Shown: positions 1-7,983 of the stretch, piece by piece
How the letters are laid out: each line of letters starts with the position of its first letter
How positions within the stretch are numbered: position 1 is the stretch's first letter
Source of the DNA: Hyphomicrobiales bacterium
GTDB lineage: Bacteria > Pseudomonadota > Alphaproteobacteria > Rhizobiales > Beijerinckiaceae
DNA: 64,000 bases
Direction: 5' to 3'
NCBI GenBank assembly: GCA_027489955.1
Contig: JAIXYZ010000013.1
Span: 496,001 to 560,000 of the forward strand
The notes under the pieces: generated by a model
The model's input: only the letters and a program-made list of their open reading frames with translations
Told to the model about the DNA's origin: nothing
Databases searched by the model: none
Position numbers and translations under genes: made by a program

Positions 1-2
1 AA

Positions 3-170
3 CTGCGCCGCATGCCCAATGGCACGCAGCCTAAGGTGGTGTTCTGCACCACCGAGAACGATGTCGCCCACATCGCCCGCGCCATGCATGCCGGAGCCGA
101 CGAGTACATCATGAAACCCTTCGACAAGGAGATCATGACGGCCAAGCTCCAGCAGGTCGGCCTCGTCTGA
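3..170 (+). CDS. cheY: CheY-like response regulator, C-terminal part (5' end outside window)
   Basis: Only the last 55 codons are present, read in frame from base 3 to a TGA at 168-170. The fragment shows the second half of a receiver domain: a hydrophobic strand followed by a Thr-containing CTTEND segment (switch Thr), then GADEYIMKPF with the conserved Lys-Pro of receiver active sites, and a last short helix that ends the protein without any output domain. A stand-alone receiver immediately upstream of cheB and cheR is the usual place for CheY, which when phosphorylated by CheA binds the flagellar switch (FliM/FliN). The phosphorylated Asp and the start lie outside the window, so the CheY assignment rests on context and the missing output domain. 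Confidence 0.85.
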   Translation: MRRMPNGTQPKVVFCTTENDVAHIARAMHAGADEYIMKPFDKEIMTAKLQQVGLV

Positions 171-193
171 CGCGCCGGGCTGAAAGCCGCAAG

Positions 194-215
194 GCGGCGC
201 GCCCCGGCGCGCCGC
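194..215. terminator. GC-rich hairpin between cheY and cheB
   Basis: Ten bases GCGGCGCGCC at 194-203 are followed by their exact reverse complement at 206-215, leaving a 2-base centre (in practice a 4-base loop with 9 pairs). There is no following T-run, so it may be a weak terminator, an attenuator or an mRNA-stabilising structure that lowers cheBR expression relative to cheY. Confidence 0.4.
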
Positions 216-283
216 TTCCGTGAAGTCCGGCAGGCCGGCGAGCCCGCGGCCCGCCTCCGCCGCCAGAGCCGCAGGCCGCCCGC

Positions 284-1555
284 GTGACAATCCAGACAGC
301 GACCCGCCCCATGCCGCCTCCCGCGCCGCCGGCGCCAGCCGGACCCGCGCCTCTTTCGGTCATGATCGTCGACGACGCCGTTGTCGTGCGCGGGCTGATC
401 GGCCGGTGGCTCAGCGAACGCCCCACCTTCAACGTGGTGGCATCGGCCGCCAACGGCCGCGTCGCCCTCGATGCCCTGGACCGGGTCAAGCCGGATATCA
501 TCCTGCTCGATATCGACATGCCGGAGATGGACGGGCTGGAGGCCCTGCCGCTCCTGTTGAAGAAATGCCCGACCGCGGCGGTCGTCATCGCGTCCACGCT
601 CACGCGCCGCAACGCCGAGCTGTCGCTGCGCTGCCTGTCGCTGGGCGCGACCGAGTGCATCTCCAAGCCCGAGACGAACCGCGAGGTCACCACCTCCCAG
701 TCCTTCCGCCAGGAGCTGGTCAGCAAGCTGGAAGCCCTGGGGGAGGGGCGCCGCCGCGTTCTGGCCCTGCGCGAGGCGCCGGCCGCGCCAGCCAGCGCCC
801 CCTCCCATGCCCCCGCGCCGCCGATCCCGGGTGCGGCGTCCGGAGCCGCGCTCGCCGCCATCGGCCAGCGCCTGCGCGGCACGGACGATCCGACCGACGC
901 GCAGCGCCTCGTGGCGATGCGCCAGGCGCCGGTCCCGCCCATTCCCAGCACCATTCCGCGGCTGATGGTTCCGCCGCGCGCCCTCGTCATCGGCTCGTCC
1001 ACGGGCGGCCCGAAGGCGGTGGCCGACGTTCTGGCGAGCGCGGGCGACGCGCTGCGGCACCTGCCGGTCATCGTCGTCCAGCACATGCCCCCGATCTTCA
1101 CGGCCGTCTTCGCCGAGCATCTGCGGCTGCAGACCGGCTTGCCGGCGCGCGAGCCCTTCGACGGCGAGCAGTTCCAGCCCGGCGTCGTCTATGTCGCGCC
1201 GGGTGGCCGCCACCTGCGCATCGCGCGCACCGATGGCGGCGCCGTCGTCGCCCGCGTCGTGGACACCCCGCCCGTCAATTTCTGCCGCCCTGCGGTGGAC
1301 CTCATGTTCAAGGATGCCGCCGAGGTCTTCGGCGCCGCGGCCCTGGGCCTGGTCCTCACCGGCATGGGTCATGACGGGCTGGATGGCGCGCGTGCGCTCA
1401 CCAGCGCCGGGGCGACGATCGTGGTTCAGGACGAGGCGACCAGCGCGGTCTGGGGCATGCCCGGAAGCGTCGCGCGGGCCGGGCTCGCCAAAGCCATCTT
1501 GCCCCTGCCGGCCATCGGGCCCGCCATCGGGGCGGCGATCGGGAGCGGCCGTTGA
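284..1555 (+). CDS. cheB: Chemotaxis protein-glutamate methylesterase CheB
   Basis: CheB removes methyl groups from (and deamidates) chemoreceptor glutamates and is activated by CheA phosphorylation. The 423-residue product (GTG start at 284; an ATG at 311 would give 414) has an N-terminal receiver domain with acidic pair D30/D31 and phospho-acceptor D76 (LLDIDMP), a Pro/Ala-rich linker at about 160-230, and a C-terminal methylesterase domain. The catalytic triad is visible: S239 in GSSTGGPK, H267 in QHMP and D364 in GMGHDGLDG. Its stop overlaps the start of cheR, so the two are translationally coupled. The receiver Lys region reads ISKPETN, as expected. The first 25 residues are Pro/Ala-rich and the start choice is uncertain. 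Confidence 0.95.
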   Translation: MTIQTATRPMPPPAPPAPAGPAPLSVMIVDDAVVVRGLIGRWLSERPTFNVVASAANGRVALDALDRVKPDIILLDIDMPEMDGLEALPLLLKKCPTAAVVIASTLTRRNAELSLRCLSLGATECISKPETNREVTTSQSFRQELVSKLEALGEGRRRVLALREAPAAPASAPSHAPAPPIPGAASGAALAAIGQRLRGTDDPTDAQRLVAMRQAPVPPIPSTIPRLMVPPRALVIGSSTGGPKAVADVLASAGDALRHLPVIVVQHMPPIFTAVFAEHLRLQTGLPAREPFDGEQFQPGVVYVAPGGRHLRIARTDGGAVVARVVDTPPVNFCRPAVDLMFKDAAEVFGAAALGLVLTGMGHDGLDGARALTSAGATIVVQDEATSAVWGMPGSVARAGLAKAILPLPAIGPAIGAAIGSGR

Positions 1556-2421
1556 AGGCAGATCCCGCCAAGCCGATCGTGGACGACGACTTCGCCTTCG
1601 TGCGGAGCTTCGTGCGCGCGCGGGCGGGACTGATGCTGTCGCCGGAGAAGCGCTATCTCGTGGAGAGCCGCCTCGGCCCAGTCTGCCGCAAGCTGGGCAT
1701 GCCCGACCTGTCGGGTCTCGTGCGCAACCTGCGCGCCGGGCGCGACCGCGCGCTGGAGCGGGCGGTCGTCGAGGCGATGATGACCAACGAGACGCTGTTC
1801 TTCCGGGACGGCGCGGCGTTCTCGGTCGTCTCCCAGTCCGTGCTGCCCGGCCTTATCGCCGACCGCGCCGCGCAGCGCCGCCTGCGCGTATGGTGCTCGG
1901 CCTGCTCCACGGGCCAGGAGCCCTATTCCATCGCCATGGCGCTGGACGCCATGGCCGACCGCCTTGCCGGCTGGCAGGTGGAGATCGTCGCCACCGACAT
2001 CTCCGAGGAGGTGCTGGAGCGCGCCCGCGCCGGCCGCTACAGCCAGTTCGAGGTGCAGCGGGGCCTGCCGATCCGCCAGCTGCTGCAATATTTCCGGCAG
2101 CACGGCGAGACCTGGGAGATTTCCCAGCGGATCCGCGACATGGTCCGGTTCGAGCCGATCAACCTGATCCAGGATTTCGGCAGGCTGGGCCGCTTCGACC
2201 TGATCCTGTGCCGCAACGTGCTGATCTATTTCGACAACGCCACCAAGAGCCAGATCCTGGGCCGGCTGGCGCAGTCGCTCGTCACCGACGGCGCGCTCAT
2301 GCTGGGCTCGGCGGAGACGGTCATCGGCCTGACGGACCAGCTCGTGCCGGACAAGCGCTACAAGGGCCTCTATGCCCGCGCCAACGGCGCGAAGGCGGCC
2401 CCGCTGCGCGCCGCCGGCTAG
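1552..2421 (+). CDS. cheR: Chemoreceptor glutamate methyltransferase CheR
   Basis: CheR transfers methyl groups from S-adenosylmethionine to chemoreceptor glutamates, opposing CheB. The 289-residue protein starts at a TTG inside the last codons of cheB (4-base overlap). It has the N-terminal all-helical CheR_N region and then a SAM-binding fold marked by CSACSTGQEPYSIAM near residue 120, ATDIS near 145, and the family motif FDLILCRNVLIYFD near 220. Length is normal. No C-terminal TPR or pentapeptide-binding extension is seen. An intrinsic terminator follows about 45 bases downstream. Confidence 0.95.
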   Translation: MKADPAKPIVDDDFAFVRSFVRARAGLMLSPEKRYLVESRLGPVCRKLGMPDLSGLVRNLRAGRDRALERAVVEAMMTNETLFFRDGAAFSVVSQSVLPGLIADRAAQRRLRVWCSACSTGQEPYSIAMALDAMADRLAGWQVEIVATDISEEVLERARAGRYSQFEVQRGLPIRQLLQYFRQHGETWEISQRIRDMVRFEPINLIQDFGRLGRFDLILCRNVLIYFDNATKSQILGRLAQSLVTDGALMLGSAETVIGLTDQLVPDKRYKGLYARANGAKAAPLRAAG

Positions 2422-2464
2422 CCGAAGCCTGAAACCAAGCCGGGAACAGCCCGCACGCCGCAAA

Positions 2465-2496
2465 CGAAAAACCCCGCCACGAGGCGGGGTTTTCGT
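2465..2496. terminator. Bidirectional intrinsic terminator between cheR and ctrA
   Basis: A hairpin pairs AAAACCCCGCC (ending 2478) with GGCGGGGTTTT (2483-2493), 4-base loop, flanked by an A-run on one side and a T-run on the other. It can stop transcription from cheR (+) and from ctrA (-), whose 3' ends face each other here. Confidence 0.85.
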
Positions 2497-2517
2497 ATGC
2501 GGGGAAGGCGAGGGGCG

Positions 2518-3219
2518 TCAGGCGGGAATGCGCTGATCCGCCTCGGTCGGCTCGCGCAGCACATAGCCGCGGCCCCAGACCGTCTCGATGTAGTTCTTAC
2601 CGTCCGACGCGTTGGCGAGCTTCTTGCGCAGCTTGCAGATGAACACGTCGATGATCTTCAGCTCGGGCTCGTCCATGCCGCCATAGAGATGGTTGAGGAA
2701 CATCTCCTTGGTCAGCGTCGTGCCCTTCCGGAGCGAGAGCAGCTCCAGCATCTGGTATTCCTTGCCCGTCAGGTGCACCCGCTGGCCGTCGACCTCCACC
2801 GTCTTGGTGTCGAGATTTACGACGAGGTCGCCCGTCGTGATGACCGACTGGGCATGGCCCTTGGACCGGCGCACGATGGCGTGGATGCGGGCCACGAGCT
2901 CGTCCTTGTGGAACGGCTTCGTGAGGTAGTCGTCGGCGCCGAAGCCCAGGCCGCGGACCTTGTCCTCGATGCCGGCCATGCCGGAGAGGATGAGGATCGG
3001 CGTCTTGACCTTCGCCACGCGGAGCGTGCGCAGAACCTCGTAACCCGACATGTCGGGGAGGTTCAGGTCCAGAAGGATGATGTCGTAATCGTACAGCTTG
3101 CCGAGGTCGATGCCTTCTTCGCCGAGATCCGTCGTGTAGACGTTGAAGTTCTCGGACTTCAGCATCAGCTCGATGCTTTGCGCCGTTGCGCGGTCGTCTT
3201 CGATCAGCAGTACGCGCAT
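2518..3219 (-). CDS. ctrA: Cell-cycle response regulator CtrA
   Basis: CtrA is the essential or motility-linked master regulator of Alphaproteobacteria; it binds TTAA-N7-TTAA sites to drive flagellar, chemotaxis and division genes. The 233-residue product begins MRVLLIEDD; the ATG at 3219 is chosen over an upstream in-frame start because a GGGGAAAG ribosome site lies 5 bases upstream and it matches the family start. The receiver domain has E7/D8/D9, the phosphorylated D51 at the exact CtrA position, and the LTKPF Lys near 103. An OmpR-type winged helix follows, with the family-typical C-terminal segment ending in GRGYVLREP. It is divergent from fliI over a 323-base intergenic that holds TTAAC half-sites, which suggests autoregulation. 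Confidence 0.95.
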   Translation of the reverse strand: MRVLLIEDDRATAQSIELMLKSENFNVYTTDLGEEGIDLGKLYDYDIILLDLNLPDMSGYEVLRTLRVAKVKTPILILSGMAGIEDKVRGLGFGADDYLTKPFHKDELVARIHAIVRRSKGHAQSVITTGDLVVNLDTKTVEVDGQRVHLTGKEYQMLELLSLRKGTTLTKEMFLNHLYGGMDEPELKIIDVFICKLRKKLANASDGKNYIETVWGRGYVLREPTEADQRIPA

Positions 3220-3542
3220 GTTTCTTTCCCCAGCCTCGACCGCAGAGAGATGCCGTCCGACCCGATTCGCGACGCTACGCAAAGATGGTTAACAAACCCT
3301 GATTCATCCCCGCAAGCAGAACCTTGCGGCGCCGGCGGGAAGGTGCCGGGCGGGGTCTGCCGACAGACGGATGACGGTCCGTGTCTCATCGCGCTTACGT
3401 CCTCGATCCGGCCTGCGGGCCGGCGTTCGGGGCTCGGTGTTGCGACCCGTCCGGAGGTTGACGCCCCGGTAAGGTCCGTTCCCACACTGTTAACGACACG
3501 GGTTAACAGACCGTTTATCGTCGGCCCACGATTCGACGGATC
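3220..3542. promoter_or_regulatory. Divergent ctrA/fliI intergenic with TTAAC half-sites
   Basis: No gene is seen in these 323 bases. They contain GGTTAAC at 3287-3293 (about 70 bases upstream of the ctrA ATG) and a paired element TTAAC at 3490-3494 and TTAAC at 3503-3507, lying 36-53 bases upstream of fliI. The pair has a 9-base spacer between TTAA cores rather than the canonical 7 for CtrA, so it is only a CtrA-like element. Autoregulation of ctrA and CtrA control of fliIJ are inferred from other Alphaproteobacteria. Confidence 0.5.
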
Positions 3543-4961
3543 ATGCAGCGCCCCGACCGCGACCCCACCTTCCCGGACCTGCCGCGCTCGGATTCCCAGC
3601 GGCTCGATACGCTGCGCGCCGCGCTGGAAGGCATTGACCCGCTGGAGGTGGCGGGCCGGGTGTCCGGCGTGCGGGGGCTCCTGGTGGAGATCGGCGGGCC
3701 GGTTTCCGAAATGCGCCTGGGCGGCATGGTTGATATCGAGATCGCGCACCAGTCCGTCATTTCCTGCGAGATCGTCGGCTTCTCCGGCTCGAAGGCTCTG
3801 GCCATGCCCTTCGGCCCGCTGGAGGGCATAAGGCGGGGCTGTCCGGCCCGCGTTCGCTCCAGCGCCGGCGGCGTCAGGCCGACGGAGGCGTGGCTCGGCC
3901 GCGTCGTGGACGCGCTCGGCCGGCCCATCGACGGCTACGGGCCGCTGCCCCAGGGGCCGCATCTCCAGACCTTCAAGGCCGAGCCGCCCCCCGCGCACAC
4001 GCGCCGGCGCGTGGGGGCGCCCCTGGACCTGGGCGTGCGCGCGATCAACACGTTCCTGACCTGCTGCCGCGGCCAGCGCATGGGTATCTTCGCCGGGTCC
4101 GGCGTCGGCAAGTCCGTGCTCCTGTCGATGATGGCCCGCAACACCGATGCGGACGTGGCGATCATCGGCCTGGTCGGCGAGCGCGGCCGTGAGGTGCAGG
4201 AATTCCTGCAGGACGACCTCGGGCCCGAAGGCCTGTCCCGCGCGATCGTCGTGGTGGCGACCTCGGACGAGCCCGCCCTCATGCGCCGCAACGCCGCCTA
4301 CCTGACGCTCGCCCTGGCGGAGTACTGGCGGGATCGCGGCAAGCAGGTCCTGTGCATGATCGACAGCGTGACCCGCTTCGCGATGGCCCAGCGCGAGATC
4401 GGCCTAGCGGCGGGCGAGCCTCCGACGGCCAAGGGCTACACGCCGACCGTCTTCACCGAGCTGCCGCGCCTTCTGGAGCGCGCCGGGCCGGGTTCGGGGG
4501 AGGGCGCGGTCACCGGCCTGTTCACCGTGCTGGTGGATGGCGACGACCACAACGAACCCGTTGCCGACGCGGTCCGCGGCATCCTGGACGGGCATATCGT
4601 CATGGAGCGCGCCATCGCCGAGCGCGGGCGCTATCCGGCGATCAACGTGCTGAAATCGGTGTCCCGCACCATGCCGCGCGCCTGCGAGCCGGCCGCTTTG
4701 CCCTTCGTCATGAAGGCGCGGCAGACCCTGGCCACCTATGCCGACATGGAAGAGTTGATCCGCCTGGGCGCCTACCGGGCGGGCGCATCGGCCGAGGTCG
4801 ACGAGGCCATCCGGCTCATCCCAGATCTGGAGGCTTTTCTGTCCCAGGGTAAGGAAGAGTCAACCTCCTTGGGTGATTGTTACCAGCGTCTCGCGGCCAT
4901 CCTGAATGGGGTGTGGCCTGCCTGCAGTCCCGCGGGGCAGTGTGTCTGGGGAGTTGAGTGA
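3543..4961 (+). CDS. fliI: Flagellum-specific export ATPase FliI
   Basis: FliI is the cytoplasmic hexameric ATPase that unfolds and hands flagellar substrates to the type III export gate; it works with FliH and FliJ. The 472-residue protein has an N-terminal beta-barrel-like region, then an F1-ATPase-like core with the Walker A loop AGSGVGKS at 184-191, the flagellar/T3SS-ATPase segment [13 protein letters not shown] near 215, Walker [15 protein letters not shown] near 280, and the substrate motif [16 protein letters not shown] near 330. Length is about 30 residues longer than most because of a divergent C-terminal tail ending in Trp/Cys/Gly-rich residues. The stop at 4959-4961 directly abuts the fliJ ATG, so the pair is an operon. 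Confidence 0.95.
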   Translation: MQRPDRDPTFPDLPRSDSQRLDTLRAALEGIDPLEVAGRVSGVRGLLVEIGGPVSEMRLGGMVDIEIAHQSVISCEIVGFSGSKALAMPFGPLEGIRRGCPARVRSSAGGVRPTEAWLGRVVDALGRPIDGYGPLPQGPHLQTFKAEPPPAHTRRRVGAPLDLGVRAINTFLTCCRGQRMGIFAGSGVGKSVLLSMMARNTDADVAIIGLVGERGREVQEFLQDDLGPEGLSRAIVVVATSDEPALMRRNAAYLTLALAEYWRDRGKQVLCMIDSVTRFAMAQREIGLAAGEPPTAKGYTPTVFTELPRLLERAGPGSGEGAVTGLFTVLVDGDDHNEPVADAVRGILDGHIVMERAIAERGRYPAINVLKSVSRTMPRACEPAALPFVMKARQTLATYADMEELIRLGAYRAGASAEVDEAIRLIPDLEAFLSQGKEESTSLGDCYQRLAAILNGVWPACSPAGQCVWGVE

Positions 4962-5375
4962 ATGAAATCGCGCGATACCCTCATCCGGTTGAAGCGATTC
5001 CAGGTCGACGAAAAGCGTCGCAAGGTCGCGCAGACCGAAGCCATGATCGCCGATTTCGAGCGGATGGCCGCCGATCTCGACCGCGAGATCGCGACCGAGG
5101 AGCAGCGCTCCGGGATCGACGACCCCACCCATTTCGCCTATCCGACCTACGCCAAGGCCGCGATGACGCGCCGTGACAACCTGCGGCAGTCCGCGGACGA
5201 CCTGAAGGGCCAGCTCGAGGAAGCCAAGGCCGAGCTTCAGGAGGCGTTCGAGGAGCTGAAGAAGATCGAGATCCTGGACGATCGGGAGCAGGCCCGCGAG
5301 CGCACCGGCAGCCGGCAGCGCGACCAGGCCGAGATGGACCGGATCGCGACCCAGCGCTCCTACCGCGTGGCCTGA
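4962..5375 (+). CDS. fliJ: Flagellar export chaperone/escort FliJ
   Basis: The 137-residue product is almost entirely charged coiled coil (Lys/Glu/Arg/Gln heptads from about 5 to 50 and 65 to 125), as in FliJ, the small stalk protein that inserts into the FliI hexamer and contacts FlhA. It starts on the base after the fliI stop, the normal genetic place for fliJ. Sequence identity in this family is low, so the call is by size, coiled-coil character and position. Its last 16 bases overlap the 3' end of the convergent acetyltransferase gene. Confidence 0.85.
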   Translation: MKSRDTLIRLKRFQVDEKRRKVAQTEAMIADFERMAADLDREIATEEQRSGIDDPTHFAYPTYAKAAMTRRDNLRQSADDLKGQLEEAKAELQEAFEELKKIEILDDREQARERTGSRQRDQAEMDRIATQRSYRVA

Positions 5376-5995
5376 GCCGCGATCAGCGGGACGCCTTGGC
5401 CCGCCGCGGCGGGCATCAGGCCCGTCAGCCGCGGGTCCTCCGCCACTTCTATCCCCCTCGCATAGGCCCTAAAGCCGGCGCGCTCGTATGTGCGCAGGGC
5501 GGCGGGATGGTCCAGCGTGCAGGTGTTCACGGTCAGCCGTGGCGCGCCGGCGGCGAACGCCATGTCCACCGCAACGTTCAGCAGGACCCGGCCGAGGCCC
5601 TGGCCGGTGCGCCCCGGCGCCAGACCGAAGAACGACAGGTCCGCCGCCTCCGGCTTGCGCAGGCTGAGCTCCAGAAGGCCGATATCGTGCAGGCCGTCCG
5701 CTTCGGCGGCCACCACCGCATGGGCCAGGACCGCATCGTCGCCGATGATGGCCGCGAGCTCGGCGTCGCTGAGGCGCAGGCGGCTGTACCAGAGCCAGGG
5801 TTCGCCGACAGAGCGGAACAGGCGCCGATAGCGGTCGAGGTCGCCTGCGCCGAGACGCTCGAGCCGCACCCCGTCCGGAACGCGCGCCGGCGCCCGGGCG
5901 GGCGGGGCGTCCATCGCCAGGTAGGTCACCACCGCCGCGACGAAGCCGGGGGGCAGCGGCGTGATGCCGGGGCTGGAAAACGGCGTGGACGTCAC
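5360..5995 (-). CDS. GNAT-family N-acetyltransferase
   Basis: A 211-residue GNAT protein predicted to transfer an acyl group from acyl-CoA to an amine of unknown identity. After an N-terminal segment PFSSPGITPLPPG typical of one GNAT subgroup, the fold is visible as a long central strand with DIGLLELS, the acyl-CoA pyrophosphate loop GRTGQGLGRVLL (motif A) and the C-terminal segment TVNTCTLDHPAALRTYERAGF (motif B; Tyr near 180). I chose the GTG at 5995 because the preceding codons read as low-quality sequence antisense to the next gene; the subgroup normally begins with this TSTPF-like segment. The 3' end overlaps fliJ by 16 bases; the 5' end is divergent from the His-rich protein gene, 39 bases apart. 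Confidence 0.8.
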   Translation of the reverse strand: MTSTPFSSPGITPLPPGFVAAVVTYLAMDAPPARAPARVPDGVRLERLGAGDLDRYRRLFRSVGEPWLWYSRLRLSDAELAAIIGDDAVLAHAVVAAEADGLHDIGLLELSLRKPEAADLSFFGLAPGRTGQGLGRVLLNVAVDMAFAAGAPRLTVNTCTLDHPAALRTYERAGFRAYARGIEVAEDPRLTGLMPAAAGQGVPLIAAQATR

Positions 5996-6034
5996 GATAT
6001 GTCCGATGGATGCGATCTTCGCCCGTGACCTAGC

Positions 6035-6424
6035 ATGACCCTGATCGGCACCGCCAGACGACGCGACGCAGGCCGCCTGGTCGGCCTTGTCCTCGCGCTC
6101 GCCGTGGCGCTCGTCCTGTTCACGCCCCGCGTCCATGCGATGCCGGGTCTTCTGTCGGGACCGTCCGACCACGGGGCCATGCATGTCGGGGAGCGATCTG
6201 CCCACGCCCATCACGGCGCGCATGAGCCCGCGCGCGAGAAGGCCCCCGCATCGGACGCCAAGCGCCTGGCCGCAGCCTGCGCGGCGGGGCTGGCATGCTG
6301 CGCGCCTCCACCAGCCCTGCCGTCCGGTCCGGAGCCGCTCGTCCCCGCGTCCTATCCCCAGCCGGCAGACCGGAGCGGGGAGGGGACGCTGATGACGCCC
6401 GAGCCGCCGCCTCCGCGGTCCTGA
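6035..6424 (+). CDS. Small secreted or membrane-anchored His-rich protein (DUF2946-like)
   Basis: 129 residues. An Arg-rich N-terminus precedes one strongly hydrophobic helix (about residues 15-30) ending in an AxA-like HAM, consistent with a signal peptide or anchor. The rest is rich in His and Pro (SAHAHHGAHEP), with a cluster of Cys (CAAGLACC, about 86-93) and a Pro-rich tail ending PEPPPPRS. The size, Cys placement and Pro-rich tail resemble DUF2946 proteins often found with copper genes; I am not certain of the family. The next gene 55 bases downstream encodes a DUF305 protein, also with a His-rich stretch, so the two may form a periplasmic metal-handling operon. Confidence 0.6.
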   Translation: MTLIGTARRRDAGRLVGLVLALAVALVLFTPRVHAMPGLLSGPSDHGAMHVGERSAHAHHGAHEPAREKAPASDAKRLAAACAAGLACCAPPPALPSGPEPLVPASYPQPADRSGEGTLMTPEPPPPRS

Positions 6425-6479
6425 CCCTGCCGCCTGCCATCCGCGAACGCAGTTTCAGACCTATCGAAGGATCATCATC

Positions 6480-6854
6480 ATGAAGACGACGCTTCTGGCG
6501 GCGGTGCTGGCCTGCGCCGCATCGGCCGCCTTCGCCCAGACCGGGCACGGCTCCCACGGCGCCCATGGCGGGCACGGCTCCACGCCGCCCGCCGCCGCGA
6601 CGCCGGCGACGCAAGGCTACAAGGCCGCCAACGACCGCATGCACAGGGACATGGCCATCGCCTATTCCGGCGATGCGGACGTGGACTTCGTCCGCGGCAT
6701 GATCCCCCACCACCAGGGGGCGATCGACATGGCCCGTGTTGTCCTTGAGCACGGCAAGGACCCGGACACGCTCAGGCTCGCCCGCCAGATCATCGCCGAC
6801 CAGGAGCGGGAGATCGCCGAGATGCGGGCCTGGCTCGCAAAGCGCGGCAAATAA
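6480..6854 (+). CDS. DUF305 periplasmic protein (CopM-like)
   Basis: 124 residues with a clear Sec signal peptide (MKTTLLAAVLACAASAAFA, cleavage after AFA). A His/Gly-rich segment (GHGSHGAHGGHG) follows, then a single DUF305 domain from about residue 45. The family hallmark is visible as DVDFVRGMIPHHQGAIDMA near residue 65-83, where the His pair binds metal in characterised copper-binding relatives, and a second half LARQIIADQEREIAEM. Likely a periplasmic copper-binding or tolerance protein. Probably co-transcribed with the upstream His-rich gene. Metal identity is inference from the family. Confidence 0.88.
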   Translation: MKTTLLAAVLACAASAAFAQTGHGSHGAHGGHGSTPPAAATPATQGYKAANDRMHRDMAIAYSGDADVDFVRGMIPHHQGAIDMARVVLEHGKDPDTLRLARQIIADQEREIAEMRAWLAKRGK

Positions 6855-7008
6855 GCGCGAAACTTTGGATAACGCTGCGGCCGGGAGCCCTCTAGGCGGC
6901 CCGGCCGTCGCATTCCTGTTGCGATGGCGGTGTCTCTCCTGCACAGAAGTTCGGCCGCGCGGACGCAGCGTTCCGACGACCCGCGCCGGGCAGGGGACGC
7001 CGCCGCGC

Positions 7009-7968
7009 ATGAAGAAGTATCTCGATTACATCTGGCCCGTTGTCGGCATCGGCGCCGTCGTGTTCTCGTGCTGGCTGCTCTACAAGGAATTCCGCGGCAA
7101 TTCGGTCGCCGACGTGTGGGCGGCGATCACGGCGATCCCGCCGATGAATCTCGGGCTGGCTTTCCTCGCCACCGTTCTGGCCTACTGGGCGCTCGCCGGC
7201 TACGACCGCATCGCGCTGCGCCATCTCGACCGGGCCGACGGCATCTCCTGGGGCTACATCACGCTCTGCTCGTTCACGACCTACGCGCTCTCCCACAATA
7301 TCGGCGCCTCGGTCTTCTCCGGCGGAATGGTCCGCTACCGGGCCTATTCGGCCAAGGGCCTCAGCGCCTCCGAGATCGCGGTGCTCGTCGCCTTCTGCTC
7401 ATTTACCTTCGCCTTCGGCATGATCGTGCTGTCGGGCATCGTCTTCACCTTCGAGCCGGACCTGGTGAACCGCCTGCTGGACGTGCCGGAAGTGCTGGCG
7501 CGCCTGCTCGGCATCGGCTGCCTCGCCTTCGTGGCGCTGTACATGATCGGCTCGGCGCTGAACCTGCGCCCGCTGACGATCCGCTCGTTCCACCTGGAAT
7601 ATCCGCGGCTGCCGATCGCCATGCGCCAGCTCGTCGTCGCGCCGTTCGAGATCGCCGCGGCGGCGGCCATCATCTATTTCGCCCTGCCTGACGCCGGCAA
7701 TCCGGGCTATTTCGTCATCCTGGGCATCTTCATCGCCGTGTTCTCCGCGGCGCTGCTGTCGCAGGCGCCGGGCGGGGTCGGCGTCATGGAGATCATGTTC
7801 ATCAAGGCCCTGCCGGACATCCCCAAGATCGAGGTGCTGGCCGCGATCATCGTGTTCCGGCTGTTCTACCTGCTGATCCCGCTGGCGCTCTCGGCGGTCG
7901 TCGTGCTGCTGTTCGAGCGTTCCCAGCTCGCGCGCAAGCTGGCGGACAAGGACGGCGCGCCGACCTGA
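7009..7968 (+). CDS. YbhN / lysylphosphatidylglycerol-synthase-TM family membrane protein
   Basis: A 319-residue integral membrane protein with about eight hydrophobic helices, starting MKKYLDYIWPVVGIGAVVF. It matches the flippase-like TM domain family (LPG synthase TM region, UPF0104/YbhN): the family signature is seen in ALSHNIGASVFSGGMVRYR near residue 85-105 and SQAPGGVGVMEIMF near 250-265. No cytosolic aminoacyl-transferase domain is attached, so it is not a full MprF. Role in moving a lipid or lipid-linked molecule is inferred. The ATG at 7009 is used; the open frame extends upstream without similarity. It ends 15 bases before the 3' end of the convergent flhA. Confidence 0.85.
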   Translation: MKKYLDYIWPVVGIGAVVFSCWLLYKEFRGNSVADVWAAITAIPPMNLGLAFLATVLAYWALAGYDRIALRHLDRADGISWGYITLCSFTTYALSHNIGASVFSGGMVRYRAYSAKGLSASEIAVLVAFCSFTFAFGMIVLSGIVFTFEPDLVNRLLDVPEVLARLLGIGCLAFVALYMIGSALNLRPLTIRSFHLEYPRLPIAMRQLVVAPFEIAAAAAIIYFALPDAGNPGYFVILGIFIAVFSAALLSQAPGGVGVMEIMFIKALPDIPKIEVLAAIIVFRLFYLLIPLALSAVVVLLFERSQLARKLADKDGAPT

Positions 7969-7983
7969 CCTACAAAGCCACCG

